A stretch of 64,000 nucleotides of DNA from Linum tenue (Eukaryota > Streptophyta > Magnoliopsida > Malpighiales > Linaceae). This document shows positions 23,468-35,199 of the stretch, piece by piece. The stretch is taken from NCBI GenBank assembly GCA_946122785.1, contig CAMGYJ010000004.1, positions 60,024,679 through 60,088,678 on the forward strand, written 5' to 3'. The number at the start of each line of letters is the position of its first letter. The stretch's first letter is position 1. The position numbers were made by a program, and so were the translations under genes. The notes under the pieces are model-generated. The model ran no database searches. It saw only the letters and a program-made list of their open reading frames with translations, and was not told the origin of the DNA.

Positions 23468-23744
23468 TATAGGGGTGGTAGTTCGGTTATTTCGGTTATA
23501 ACCGATAACCGATTAACCAAAATAAACACCCCCCTTACCGAAAATCGACCGAAATAGATTTCGATTTCTCGGTTACCTCGGTTATCGGTTAACCAAACCA
23601 CTTTTAAGATCAAAAATCATTTTGGCCAGCTTCCGATAACCGACCGAAATTCGATTACTTCGGTTATCGGTTAGTGGATAACCGGCCGGTTATCGATTTA
23701 ACTAGTCAGTTAACCGGTAACTGGTAACCTAACTGCCACCCCTA
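23468..23744. mobile_element. Small hAT MITE with 8-bp duplication
   Basis: The ends TAGGGGTGGTAGTTCGGTTA and the complement of the right end (TAGGGGTGGCAGTTAGGTTA) match well. CTAACCCA occurs directly before the element (23460-23467) and directly after it (23745-23752). The interior is rich in CGGTTA/TAACCG, making it strongly self-complementary. Confidence 0.8.
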
Positions 23745-24000
23745 CTAACCCAACAAGTTAAATTTGGCCTCCCATCCCAACCTCTCAAATGTCCAACCCT
23801 ACAAGCTTTCAAAGTAACCTCCCTATCTTTTTTTTTCTAATTTCTTTCAATAAACATACTTATTTGCATTCTAATTATATTTTTCACTTTAATTATTTAT
23901 ATTTTGTTACTATTTTTTTAAAATGATTTTTTGATGGGTTTTTATTATATCCGAGACAAAAATATGTTTTTAAAAATTAGTCGTTAATTTATTGAAAATC

Positions 24001-24195
24001 ATAAAGACGAAAGAGTACACATAACACACAAAAATATTAAAGACGAAAGTGTACACATAACATAAAATTTGTTACTATGTTTTCTATGTTTTTGAAAATT
24101 TAGTCTACTTGTTTCTAACACATAGCACATGAAAATAATAATAAAGATGAAAGAGTACATATAATAAATAAAAACAATAAAGACTAGACAGTACA
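24001..24195 (+). repeat. Degenerate tandem AAAGACGAAAGAGTACACATAA units
   Basis: AAAGA(C/T)GAAAG(A/T)GTACA appears near 24002, 24039 and 24144, with decayed versions to 24195. It is a minisatellite-like tract adjacent to the Mutator-like element. Confidence 0.6.
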
Positions 24196-24222
24196 CTTAA
24201 TATTGTCGATAATTAATAGTAG

Positions 24223-25698
24223 GCCTAATACACTTGTATAGCCAAAACTTTGACGGTTTTGCCAAATATAGCCACTTTTGGAGAAATACCAAAAATATCC
24301 ACTTCCGTCCAATTGTTTGACGGTGTCAATTAACGTGTTGACTGGACTAACGGAAAAGCTGACATGTTAATCTTTTAATCATAAAAAATATGAGCTGGAA
24401 TAATAAGAAAAAATGAAAATAAAATAATTAAATATTTTTTTTATTTTCTCTCTCCCTCTCCGTTCTTCTCCCACCTAAACTTCTCAATCTCTCTCATTTT
24501 CCCCTATTCTTCCAGAATCACTCCCCCTGTTCCTCCTCCCCAATTTCCCTCCCAACCAACCTTCCAAATCTCTCTCCTTCCCCATTCTTCCACAGAATCA
24601 CTCCCCTCTGTTCCTCCTCCCCAATTTCCAAACCGACAGCCACCACCAACCTTCACACTCACCACCAACCTACCACACCGAATTCTGAAATCTGACTTTA
24701 GGAAAGACTCTAGGGATCGAAAAGATGAACAAGAAAGGTAAAGTTACAGAACAGAGAAGAAGAGGGCGAAGTAAAGAAGAAAGATTTCCTTAACCTTTCC
24801 TAGCTTGGGAATTCTCCCAACAAATTTAACCCTAACCACGATTTATTTTCATTCCGCAACAGCCGCCACCAACCCCCAGATCTAAGTCACTGCCGCTCCT
24901 GCTGCGACATCGACGGCTTCAGAGCTCTAAATCGCCGCAATCCCGCCGGCAAAACTTTGGTTCATGAACACAGGTTGAGTTAGGTTAGCGATTGATTGAG
25001 CTCGAAGCTGCGAGGGTTTTGTGGTCCTTACCAATAGAACGAGGTCAGATGATCTGAAGGCTCCGTGCCCGACAAACAGAGGAAGCGACGAACGGAGGAA
25101 ACGGTGCGAAGTCGGCGTCGCTCTTGGTCGGCGTCTTTGCCGGCTGTCGTTTCAGTGGTCTCCCCGGGATTTGGGGGGAGGGGGATCTGGCTTGCTACTG
25201 GTCGAAGGAGGAGCGGTATCGAGGGAAGCGAGATCGGAGATGGCACTAGGAGGTGGTGGCGATTGGTTTTGATCGCCTGTGGAGGAAAGAAAGACGGCTG
25301 CGGGCGGAGGCAGAGAGAAGAGAGGGTTAGAGGGATGTGAGATAAAATTATTTATTGTTTTATTGTTTTAGTTTTCATAAATAAATAAAAATTGTTCAGA
25401 TAAAAAAAACTATTTGAATTTTTTTTTTTCATTTATCCATCCAGAATTGTTAAAAGATAAATCAAAATGATGTGGCAATGATAATGATGACTTGTCGCTG
25501 ACGTGTGTGATGAGTTGGCAGCCACATCATCATTCCGTTAATTAGACTAACGGTGTCATTGACGTCGTCAAACTATGTAACGGAAATGGCTATATTTGTC
25601 ATCGAACTTTCAAAATTCTGGCTATTTCTGGTATTTCTCCAAAAGTGGCTATATTTGTCACAAACGTCAAAGTTTTGGCTATACAATTGAATTTCGCC
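24223..25698. mobile_element. Mutator-like element with long TIRs and 9-bp duplication
   Basis: A perfect 9-bp duplication TTAATAGTA flanks the element (24214-24222, 25699-25707). The terminal inverted repeats run over 100 bp, sharing TTGTATAGCCAAAACTTTGACG, ATAGCCACTTTTGGAGAAAT and TGACGGTGTCA-type words on both arms. The interior 24440-25340 changes to pyrimidine-rich and then GC-rich sequence, with a doubled CACTCCCC(C/T)TGTTCCTCCTC block. This is the composition seen when these elements carry 5' UTR/exon pieces of host genes (Pack-MULEs). No parent gene was recognised and no transposase is present. Confidence 0.85.
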
Positions 25699-25707
25699 TT
25701 AATAGTA

Positions 25708-26109
25708 GGATAATAGTCACCTCCTCTCCACATTCATCTTGCAAGAACAATGGATCTAGCCTTCAACGTCTAGTGTTACACGATTGGGTAATAAGCGAAT
25801 TGGGGAAATTCGAGATTAGTAGAATAGAATTAGGGAAGAAGAAGAGAGAGAGAGATGAGGGGAAAGGTAGAACAAGAGAGGGGAGAGGGAAAGGTTAGAG
25901 TTTAGGATTATTGTTCTGAATTTACTTAAAGGCCAACAATCTCTAGATATTACAAAATATATAATCACATTAATTACTATTAATACATGTACTTTCCCCT
26001 AAAATACCTCAATACTCAAAACATCCAAAGTATCAAAACATAAGTAACCCAACAAGAAATCAAAATATTGAAATATCCAAAAAGTATGTTCTAACATTCA
26101 ATTCTCTTT
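25708..26109. other. Intergenic, possibly 3' part of the gypsy relic
   Basis: Has a purine-rich run (GAAGAAGAGAGAGAGAGATG near 25840) and AT-rich DNA. It lies on the 3' side of the minus-strand gag relic but no LTR ends were identified. Confidence 0.35.
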
Positions 26110-27370
26110 CAAATCAACATTATCCTCAAGGTTGACCCACATCTTCACTGTTCATCTTGCCTTCTTCCGCTGCTAGCTTCTCAACCTCGTCCTCTATATT
26201 ACCCACCAACAACATCAGATGGGCATTGGTGTAGTGGTGCAGATGCCCCACTATGTACCTTTCATTGCAGTTGAAGCAATCGTCCTCCCGACGCTTCTGT
26301 TCTATCTTTGTCGATTTCAACCTTACGAAGCCACTAAGACTTTCTATGGAAGTCGTTTTTTCTTTACAGACAAGAAGAGAACTTAGATTCACCTAGCCAG
26401 CAAGGCAAGGGAGGCCCGGATCGCATGGCAATCGTGTTGTCATGGTTAGTGTCGGGGTCAGCGTTCCCGCCACTTGGGATGTCACTTGTGCAGCTCCCCC
26501 TCTGGTTCCCGACCTTCTGTAGCCTTCTAAAAATGACATGCACTCCCCTTTTAGCTAGCTAGCTCCTCCTCCTTGCGTCCTGCAATTCTAAAAGCCACTC
26601 TCAACGAGTCAGACTCAAATATATTTACTGCAACATCAAGCTCTGGCTTTAGGCCTTCCAAATACACACCCACTAAGGTATCTTCGGGCATCCTCTTGCA
26701 CATGTTGCCCAACTTTAAAAACTCAAAACGTTATTTTGGGAATGTGTCAGTCTATCTCAGTTTGGCAAGCTGTTCGGGCGCTCATCCTTCTCACTGTCCC
26801 AATTGGAATATAAAATCTCCCTTTAAGCATCGTCAAGGTGATTAACATCTCAGCCTCGACATAGGATCACTTTATCAATTCCCACCACTACATAACATCT
26901 CCCTCTATGTATACGGATATCAGATGCACCTTCATTTTCTCTCGAGCATCATGGTTTTTAGCAACTTGTTTGCATCATACAACCACAATTATGCATCCTC
27001 TTGACCATTGAATTGGGGAAACTCAATGGTTGGAGGTTTAGCCCTGAAAATCATATCTATCTTCAACTCATAAACGGAGTTATACTCAACATACTTGCCT
27101 ATCCCAAAACTCTCCTGACACCCATGATTATGCTAGCTCTGCCTTTACTAGTGCCTGAGTGCGTTGGTGAACTCCCATTCGTTCTCTTCTTTCAACTAGT
27201 ATCCTCCTCTTTCACCTGGTCCAGTCCTCGATCCTTGCTAGATCTCCAACATGCACTTGGGAAGTCGGTCATCATTCCAAGGTGTCATCGGATGTGGATA
27301 TGCTTCATTGGAAGCTCCTCCAGATCCATGCTATGGCCCCTAGGCGACCGCCTCTTCCCCTGATGTTTGT
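26110..27370 (-). pseudogene. Ty3/gypsy gag relic
   Basis: Read on the minus strand through many stops, the upstream part (27240-26860) keeps a gag capsid signature (LSFPNSMVK, then EKMKVHLISVYIEGDVM followed after a stop by WWELIK, corresponding to the family's x-E-G-x-A-x-x-W motif). The downstream part (26392-26126) reads RREDDCFNCNERYIVGHLHH, the C-x-x-C-x-x-x-x-x-x-G-H retroviral-type zinc knuckle region, then LMLLVGN. There is no protease or RT. It belongs to a different gypsy lineage from the gag at 53147-54305, because this zinc knuckle is of the CFNCDEKY type. Confidence 0.75.
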
Positions 27371-28504
27371 TTATGTCTGGTTCGATTATGGTCCGACCGA
27401 GTTGTTTTGGTCTAATCGTTTGGTTCATACCACCCACCATGAATATCAATTTCATGTTTAAATTTACAGGTTGTTTACGTTAGTCCTACGTTAAAAATCT
27501 ATAACATCATGAACCAACAATAAACTATGTCTTGAGTAAGCCACTAAGTAAGATAATTAAGCATAATCTATCTCCCGATTGTGTGCGAGATCATCTTAAA
27601 CAAGTATAAGTAATTATGTAAACAAGTAATGATATAATTATATCTCTCCATGGTACGATAGACTAATTCAAGCAATCAATCAAGCTCAAGTTGTCAAGTT
27701 AATAGGTACGAACAAGTTTAAAACTTCACTTAACTAGCCTTACACATGAATGATCACACTATCGGACAAAGATATGCAACGAGGTAGTTGATTTGGCATG
27801 AAATCGGATGGTGATATGTAACAGTAACACAGTGGTCATAACTCAGTTTCGACTTCCCACAATGAAGGCAACCATATTAAGTAAGCAACCGGTGGCACCA
27901 GCTAAGTCGAGGCTGGGGCTCCATTTTAAGATAAAAGATGCATAATACACATTCAAATAGGTAAAGAGGGAACTATAAGTCGAGAAACTTTTAGAGTAAT
28001 CTACCCTGCATAATGTTTCAGTTTCTTAAAATGACGCTTCTGCTCTTTCAAGCATTTAACGTTCAATAATTGTTAACAACATTTTTTATAAATTTCGTCC
28101 GACCAAATTATGGTGTTATGTAAAAACCCAATCACACACCTCTCTCACTTTTACTTTCTAGTATACTATTACCTAGTATACTATTACTCACCCTTCAAAT
28201 ATCCCCTTCACAAAGCACCAACATGCCATGATCATTTTGTCTGTGTGGATGGACCGGACCTCCTAAAAAAGCTAGTAATGGACTAGGCTTGTAATTGGTG
28301 AAGAGATTATCAAGGCCTGTGCCCCCGGTTCTGGCCCACGCAGAAGCCAAAGCGCACTTAAAAAAAATTCTAAAAAGGTAACGTTTCGATGGTTTGGGCT
28401 GAAAAATACTCCATCGGAAACTGTTCTGGCTTACGCCCAGCCCATAAAATCAAAGGCATATATGCGGGCTGGATAGCTTTTGGGCCCTACCAAAAAGAAA
28501 TGCG
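27371..28504. other. Intergenic, nothing recognised
   Basis: No coding frame, RNA gene or transposon ends are supported. It may hold the eroded 5' side of the gypsy relic. Confidence 0.45.
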
Positions 28505-28510
28505 AAAAAA
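28505..28510 (-). terminator. RNA polymerase III terminator of tRNA-Ser
   Basis: A run of six T on the minus strand lies six bases past the tRNA 3' end, the expected Pol III stop. Confidence 0.8.
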
Positions 28511-28515
28511 TGACT

Positions 28516-28597
28516 CGTCGACAGCAGGGTTCGAACCTGCGCGGGCGAAGCCCAACAGATTTCAAGTCTGTCTCCTTAACCACTCGGACATATCGAC
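28516..28597 (-). tRNA. tRNA-Ser(UGA), 82 nt
   Basis: The minus strand begins GTCGATATGTCCGAGTGG. The acceptor arms GTCGATA and TGTCGAC pair with one G-T wobble, and the discriminator is G. The anticodon arm is CAGA-CTTGAAA-TCTG, giving anticodon UGA (decodes UCA). A long variable arm (GGGCTTCGCCC) follows, as in class II serine tRNAs, and the T arm is GCAGGTTCGAACCCTGC. Internal A box (GTCCGAGTGGTTAAGGAG) and B box (GGTTCGAACCC) are intact. There is no intron and no encoded CCA, so it is nuclear. It appears functional. Confidence 0.95.
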
Positions 28598-28982
28598 AAT
28601 TTTGAGAGCTAAATATATATCCAATTTTATATACATACTCTTTGTATATACCATTTCCATCATATAACAGAAACCACTCGCCCTTCCCTTCTGTCCGCCT
28701 AGAGGACACATGCGCAGTTGGGCCATTGGATAGGGACAATTGCACAAAGTGGGATGCGTGTGTTTTTTTGTGAAAATAACATTTCTGTAATGAAAACCCC
28801 TTGTATTTCGAGTTTTCGACAATGTACTTTTTCAAATTCAATGTCATGTGATATATTCGATTAAAAAGTTCAAAACGAGATTAAATTCTGTTGCCGAAAT
28901 TCCCAAAATATAATTAAAAAAATCCGACGGTTAGGGCTTCAGGCAAATAGAAAATTGGGGAGTCTTGGTAAGTGGTATTATT
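28598..28982. other. tRNA upstream flank
   Basis: AT-rich flank with nothing recognised before the hAT element. Confidence 0.5.
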
Positions 28983-28990
28983 CTTGTGAA

Positions 28991-30091
28991 TAGGGATGGC
29001 AATGGGTAGGGTCGGGTGCGGGTTTACCCTATACCAACTCCTAACCCGCCGGGTAGAGCCTTCTAAAATACCCAGCCAAATAACCACCGGGTATGAAAAT
29101 TATATAACCATACCCTACCCACCGGGTAACCACGGGTATTCGGGTAACCATGGGTACGAATGTTAAACTATAAACTTATATACATATATGCACACACATA
29201 TTGTTGTCCATTAAAAATTCTCAATACTTGTAACTGTTCTAGCTTCAACAATCCACACAAATAAAAATAGCAAACACATAATAATTGTTCTTGCTTCTAC
29301 AATCCACACAAACATAATAATTGTCTACATCGACAAAGGAGATTAGAGAGGAGACACTAAATATATACAAGATACTTCTTACTTCTCCTTTAAGAGTTGG
29401 TGGCAATCTTGCATGAGGAGCTGGGCAAGGCTCGGAATGGAGGAGTTTTCTTTTGGTTGGGTGAAAACCTATACAAGTTTTTATAGAAGTGTATTATTTA
29501 TTTATGGGAAAAGAAATGGTCAAGGGAATGAGGATTTAGGGGTTTTGGTGTTAATTGTAGAGGGCGGATAATTTTAGCAAAAAAAAAAAAAACTGTTATG
29601 GTTGCATTAGTTCACAAAGGTGTTTCATTTTATGTTTAAACCGATGCATGGGTGTATTTATATGTCTTGGCGTGAATGCATGCAAATATATGTTCTTCCT
29701 AGGATTTTGAGTAAATGAAAAGGCATCTAAGAACCGTGGGTTAGCAAAGAGGAGAAGCATTTCACGATGTGTGCATACATGTATAATTGTGGCCATGAAT
29801 TAAGATGAAAGGGGATTTGTTTATGCTTAAAGAATTGAGAGTAGGTAGGATCAAGATCGATAATAGTAACTAAACTCAATTTCTCAATCTAAACTAAATT
29901 TTTCAAGGGAAATTGACCATTTGGTTAGCGGGGCGGGTATTATCGATTACCATACCCGTACCCTACCCTTTATTTTGAAACCGGGTATTACCCGTACCCG
30001 CCCCTTAACCCGTCAAAGCGGGTAATTACCCTCGTTGACCGGTTACGGTCGGGTAGGGTACCCATGGTTACGGGTTGGATTGACATCCCTA
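28991..30091. mobile_element. hAT-type element (1.1 kb), outer member of a nested pair
   Basis: The ends TAGGGATGGCAATGGG and the complement of the right end (TAGGGATGTCAATCC) are inverted repeats with long GGGTA/ACCCG-rich subterminal arms. The left target duplication is CTTGTGAA (28983-28990). The right copy is split: CTTG at 30092-30095 and TGAA at 30538-30541, with another element between. No transposase is seen. Confidence 0.85.
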
Positions 30092-30095
30092 CTTG

Positions 30096-30529
30096 TAGAG
30101 GTGGCAATTAGGATCAAAATCCATGAATCCAATCCAATCCATCCACCAAATTATCCACTTAATCCAATCCATTTAAATCCAATCCATTTGATCCAAATCC
30201 AATTGGATTGGTGGATTCATGGATCAATCCATGGATCCAAATGGCAAATTACGATTTGGTACCTATATTTTTTATATTGTACATTTTGGTACCTAAAATT
30301 TATATTTTTATACGAAAAAAATCATTGGAAAATTACATTTTGGTACCTAAAATTTTTCATTATGACATTTTAGTACCTAAACTTTTCAAATTTTACATTT
30401 TGGTCCAAGCCTTGGATGTCATTTGGATTCATGGATGAATCCACCAATCCATTGGATCCAATCCATTTGATCCATGGATCCACCAATCCAATCCACGAAT
30501 CCACGAATCCGATCCAATTGCCACCTCTA
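30096..30529. mobile_element. hAT-type MITE inserted into the target duplication of its neighbour
   Basis: The ends TAGAGGTGGCAATT and AATTGCCACCTCTA are perfect inverted repeats, flanked by a perfect 8-bp duplication CCTACTTG (30088-30095 and 30530-30537). The arms are built of ATCCAATCCATTTG-like words. The core (30245-30410) holds four TTGGTACCTA-type units. Confidence 0.88.
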
Positions 30530-30541
30530 CCTACTTGTGAA

Positions 30542-31094
30542 TGAAGAAAACCTTTAGTGTAAAAGGTATTATGTGGGAAAAAGCCTTTGTTGTTGTCCCA
30601 AGTAAAGTTGAGAGTGAGTTAGTGGTTTGCTTGCTTGGTGTAGTGTAAAGCTACAACTTTGTTTTCTTAATCGTTCTGCCTTCTTCCTGTGCCATCATCT
30701 ATCCCCCTCAGACTCGGATTACTTACCTAACTTACTTGCCCTTTCTCTTCCCACTAGCTTTGCTAAGATATGGAATGGAATGGACCTCTCCACCTAATTC
30801 GTGGCATTTTTATTTATTTTACTTCAACTTCATCATCCTCCTTGATCTCCAAACTGTCGACTTTGCTGAAAGCAAGTTCACAACATAAAGTCTATACAAA
30901 CACTTGATTTTTCATATTGCATTGCCATTTGCCATCCAGGCTCCAGCTACAACACAAAGTTGGAGGAAAAAATAAATATATGGCAACACTTTTCAAGAAA
31001 AGCTTCCCTTATGTGTCACTCGTATCATAGAACATGTGTTGTGTGTTAGTAAAATTAGGTGTGTATTTTTTCTCAAATGTAAGAATGTGTCGGT
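30542..31094. other. Intergenic, nothing recognised
   Basis: No supported feature. Confidence 0.5.
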
Positions 31095-31201
31095 CAGTCC
31101 TGCCACGTTACCGTGGGGGTGTTTCCTGCCCCGACCTCCGCTTGATGCAGAGGGTATGGATATTAAGGTACCCGCCCCGACCCACCAAATTGCCATCACT
31201 A
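31095..31201. mobile_element. Fragment of the TAGTGATGGCAAT hAT family
   Basis: Ends in AAATTGCCATCACTA with GC-rich CCCGCCCCGACCC just inside, as in the complete copy at 14908-15372. The left end is missing. Confidence 0.6.
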
Positions 31202-32660
31202 GAAATTAGGTGTTCCCTTTTTTAGAATATAAATTATTTCAATTGGAGATTTTTATTTTTAATATAATAAATCAATGTTATGGTAATCAAGTAACGAGAA
31301 GTAAGGTCTAATGCAGTAGTAAATTACCCTTGTATCATCTCAAGATGGCGAGTTTGATCCTTTGCATAAATAAATAAATATGAGAATTTCTTATGCCAAA
31401 CTTACCTATGTCCTTTGACAAATCTAAAACCCTCTTCCTCCGCCTATGGTAACACATGGTGGGGTTAAGCACAATTTGATCAAAATTGAGATTTTCTTCG
31501 TGATTTTGAGGGTTTCATTTTAGTTAAAGTTATATGTTAGATATAGGTTGATTTGAGGTCAAAAAGTTGGGTACATCGTGGGTCAACCGCAGTCCACCCT
31601 CGCCTACATAATTTTTAGTGGGTAGTCTATTTTAGAACACACACCTACCACATATGAATCACCCACAACATAATAAGTGAGTCGATCGCAGATGAATTTG
31701 TAGGTTCAACCACCTTATATATTCACTCCTCGTGGTTATAGATAAATTTAGTTATAAATAGCCTATCAAGAGCATGACATTTTATTTTCATATGGTGCAC
31801 AATGGGACGGTTGCAAACGCAAAGAAAATGCGATATGGTAAAAATGTTGTGCATGCAACTTGAATCACTGGAAACTACATATTTGCACGCATGCATATCT
31901 CGCGTTATTAACAAATCATAACATGCTTTTTTTCTCGTTGGAAGTCACTCCTAGTAGCTAGCTGTAAGGCAAAGTAAGCGTGAACCAGTAGGGTTGGAAT
32001 TAGGTATCCAAGACGGAGGACATGTGAATTGTTATTGTCAAGTAACTAACCCTAATAACAAAGAGAACAAGTTGCCATGTCAATTCTTTATGTGGGGGAA
32101 AAAGAAGACCACGGAACTAATTGGTATCGATATAACGAGTTAAGAGTCAATTGAGAATATGGATGTTTCCTGAAATGTACATCTTGCCAAAAAACAAAAG
32201 TGAGGAAATGGGAAAGTGCAAAAAACATGAGGCTCTTGTCACTTGTGGGTAACCAAATGGCTTATGTTTTATTTTAGCATAAAAATCATAGAGGGATGCA
32301 AAAGAATTCTCACAATATAGCACTTTGCAAAACATTTCTAAAAATATTAGAGTTTTGAGCAGTTTGTTGGAGTGTCCAGCGAACCAGTGTGAAGTTCGTA
32401 TCGATGTTGATGGAACCGAAATATGTTAATATGAAGTGGATCGCGGCTGGTCCAAATGATCTCCACCAAACTTAGGGTGGTTCACCGGAAACAACCGTTA
32501 GCTAATTCTAATTATATGGGTTAAAATTTCGAATGATTCTAATTTTGTGCTCGGTTATCCAACCGTAGTGAAATGTTTTTTAATTCTGCATAATTTTTTT
32601 AGATCTCCGAAACCACAAATGACCGAAGGTGGTTTGGTCCATCTTCTTTGCAAAAAAATG
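31202..32660. other. Intergenic, nothing recognised
   Basis: AT-rich, with no supported coding frame, RNA or transposon boundary. Confidence 0.5.
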
Positions 32661-33287
32661 TCCCACGCTATTACGGGTCGGGGCGGGTCGACCCACTCTT
32701 ACATGTTATTTGGAAAAGATATACGCAAATTTTACTTTTTACGATAAAACAAAGAAAAAACACCTTATGAAAGAAAAATGTTGATAATATAATGAGCAAT
32801 TGAGTCCAACAAGTTGAAATATTGACTCTATCTAGTTGAATAAAAGTCAAAATAGGAGAAATATGTATAGATACCGAAAGAAATTGAGATAAAATGTGTC
32901 TAGAACGGGGCGGGGCGGGACCAGTCGCGGAGGGAGGTAGTGATGAGTGGGGTCCTATGACCCCACTTGGCAAAATATTAGGCTACAAAATCCTTTTTCT
33001 TTTTTGGAAATTACAAAATCCTTTAAATAGATAGGGTTAAGTATGATTTTTAAGATTAAGACCCCATACTCTCGTCTATCTGAACTCACATAAGGACCCC
33101 AATAAACTCAAAGTTCATTAAATATACGAAGTATAGTGTTATTAAATTTTTAAAGACCATAGTAAACTTGAAGTCTGGCTACACCACTGGACTGGACAGG
33201 ACAGATCGAAAGTAGATACCCATGCCCCGCCCCATCGCGGATCAGGTTAGGTAATGCCCGTGAGGCGGGTTCAAATTGCCATCACTA
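32661..33287. mobile_element. 5'-truncated hAT MITE of the 14908 family, itself interrupted
   Basis: Parallels 14950-15372 closely (ACGGGTCGGGGCGGGTCGAC, GTTGATAAT, AGTCAAAATAGGAGAAATAT, GCCATCACTA at the right end) but lacks the left terminus. The match is broken at 32922-33189 by another insertion. Confidence 0.75.
32922..33189. mobile_element. Small hAT-like insertion (CAGTGG-type ends) nested in the MITE
   Basis: The left end CAGTCGCGGAGGGAGG and the complement of the right end (CAGTGGTGTAGCCAGAC) are the CAGTGGCGGAGCCAG-type termini common in plants. The flanks GGCGGGAC and GACTGGAC match at 6 of 8 positions. Excising it restores alignment with the 14908 copy. Confidence 0.6.
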
Positions 33288-33666
33288 CTTGTATCCCCTC
33301 AAATTTGCATCCTTATTGCCAAACATAGTGTTAGTAATTGAGCCACAAGTAAGTAGAGGGAGGGTTTATGAGTAAGTAATTGAGCGGGAGTTTTAGGTTT
33401 TAATTTGGTCATGAGAAATTGCACATGAGGGATAATGGGTATCTCCCAACACAAATTCAGTACGCCAAACAAACCACAACCAGAAGTAGACTCTCCAATT
33501 CCAAAGCCAACTAGCTAAGAGCAGTTTGTCCCTCTGTTTCTGCTTTGGCCTTTGGCCTTTTCCTTTGTTAAAGCGGCCGGTGATGTTCCGTGGCTCCTTC
33601 CTTGTTAGTATATAATAATTGAGGGGTTGCTCATAGGAAATAGAAAGGAATCAACACGATATGACA
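33288..33666. other. Intergenic, nothing recognised
   Basis: No supported feature. Confidence 0.5.
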
Positions 33667-33996
33667 TAGTTAGCATAAATAACCACACAATTTATCACTT
33701 TGTATAAAATGGTCATAAAACATTCATTTTACACGATCACAACTTATCACTTTGTACAAAACAGTTACAAAACATTTATTTTGCAAGAACAAACGGTCAC
33801 AAAACATTCACTTTGCACGATTTCGTGCAAAATAAATGGTTTGTAACCGTTTTGTACAAAGTGATAAGTTGTAATCGTGCAAAATGAATGTTTTGTGACC
33901 GTTTTGTACAAAATGATAAGTTGTGATCGTGCAAAATGAATGTTTTGTGACCGTTTTGTACAAAGTGATAAGTTGTGTGACCATTCATACTAACTA
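33667..33996. repeat. 330-bp foldback element of tandem units
   Basis: Almost the whole interval is an inverted repeat centred near 33822 (TTGCACGA-TTT-CGTGCAAA). Each arm contains about two and a half units of roughly 66 bp built from CGTGCAAAATGAATG, TTTTGTGACCG and TACAAAGTGATAAGTTGTG. The outermost ends are TAGTTAG and CTAACTA. No clear target duplication was found. Confidence 0.8.
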
Positions 33997-35199
33997 CCCT
34001 TCATATATATCTTTGCTACCCCATACATATAGAAATGGACGAATTTTTCACAACTAATCCCATTTTAAAGTTGTTTAGGTCAAACGAATTATAAACCATT
34101 CCAAAGGGATCATATTCATTAAACTGAACGGCCGACAAATTGGATATTATGACTATTGCACAACAAAATTCAATATATATTTTTTTTTCTACACTCTCAT
34201 ATTTACTTTTGGGTATATCAAAATAAACAAATCGAGAAGTTTTTTTTAGAGCAAGAGGTGTTCGAATCTAAAGTGACCCTATTTATTAAGCACTTGGTAT
34301 TTCAGTTTTTGTGCACACTTTAAGCCTTTTTAAGTTGGTTTTCATTTAAAAGAGTGTGTTAATAATTAATAAATAGCATTTAATTCATAATTGAACATCT
34401 TTCAACAAGTCAAATTATCGAGACGAATGGGGTTTTTTTAATGGAGGTAGACCTACTAACTAGTAAGTCAACTCTCTCTATCTCATGATGGATATTTACT
34501 TGCAAGCTGTGACCACGTTGTGAATATGTCTATCTCTCTATCTTTGTTGTCCCATTCCTCCTTGTTTTTTATTCGTTTCATTCTTGCAACCATTTTTCCA
34601 ATAGCCTCAACATATTGTAGTTGTAGTCAACTTAAGCCTGGTTTAAAGGAATAATACTAATCCAAGAAAAAAACATGAATGAAAATCAGCACCTCTTCAC
34701 ACTTTGCTTAGCCCATAAGGACACTTGCATTGCATCATCATGTCCCAATTACCAAACCAATACAAATAAATTAAACTTAAAAAAGGATTATGAGAGGGCA
34801 ACTCCCTAATGACTATTGTTGTATTGTTATTAGTAGGCAGAAAGGTACCCCTCTCCATGCTGGTTTCCCACATAATCTGCTAAAATATATTTGGTAACAC
34901 AAAAACAAATACACTTAATCAGCACTTTTAGCTGCCAATTATTAAGCCCATAATTGATTCGTGATGATTGGGGTTTCTGTTTTCTTTTTACAATGTTTTT
35001 CATTTCTATTGTGCTTAAATAGGGTAAAATACCTCTTGGTACCACTTAAATTTGAGAATTGGGGTAGACATACTACTTAAGTTTGAATAGGGCGCCGGAT
35101 ACCATTAAAGTTAACAAAATGTGCATCCGTTAACTTTTCCATCCAACCCAAACTTTTAATTACTTTTTGGTACCCAAAATTTTTAAAAACATTCAAAGC
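33997..35199. other. Intergenic, mostly nothing recognised
   Basis: AT-rich DNA. From about 35020 it contains a CTTGGTACCACTTAAATTTG phrase of the kind found near MITE ends, with no pair located. Confidence 0.4.

Noticed and set aside
26573..27363. Plus-strand frames of 90 and 120 codons
   Set aside because: They are antisense to the decayed gypsy gag, whose signatures are on the minus strand.
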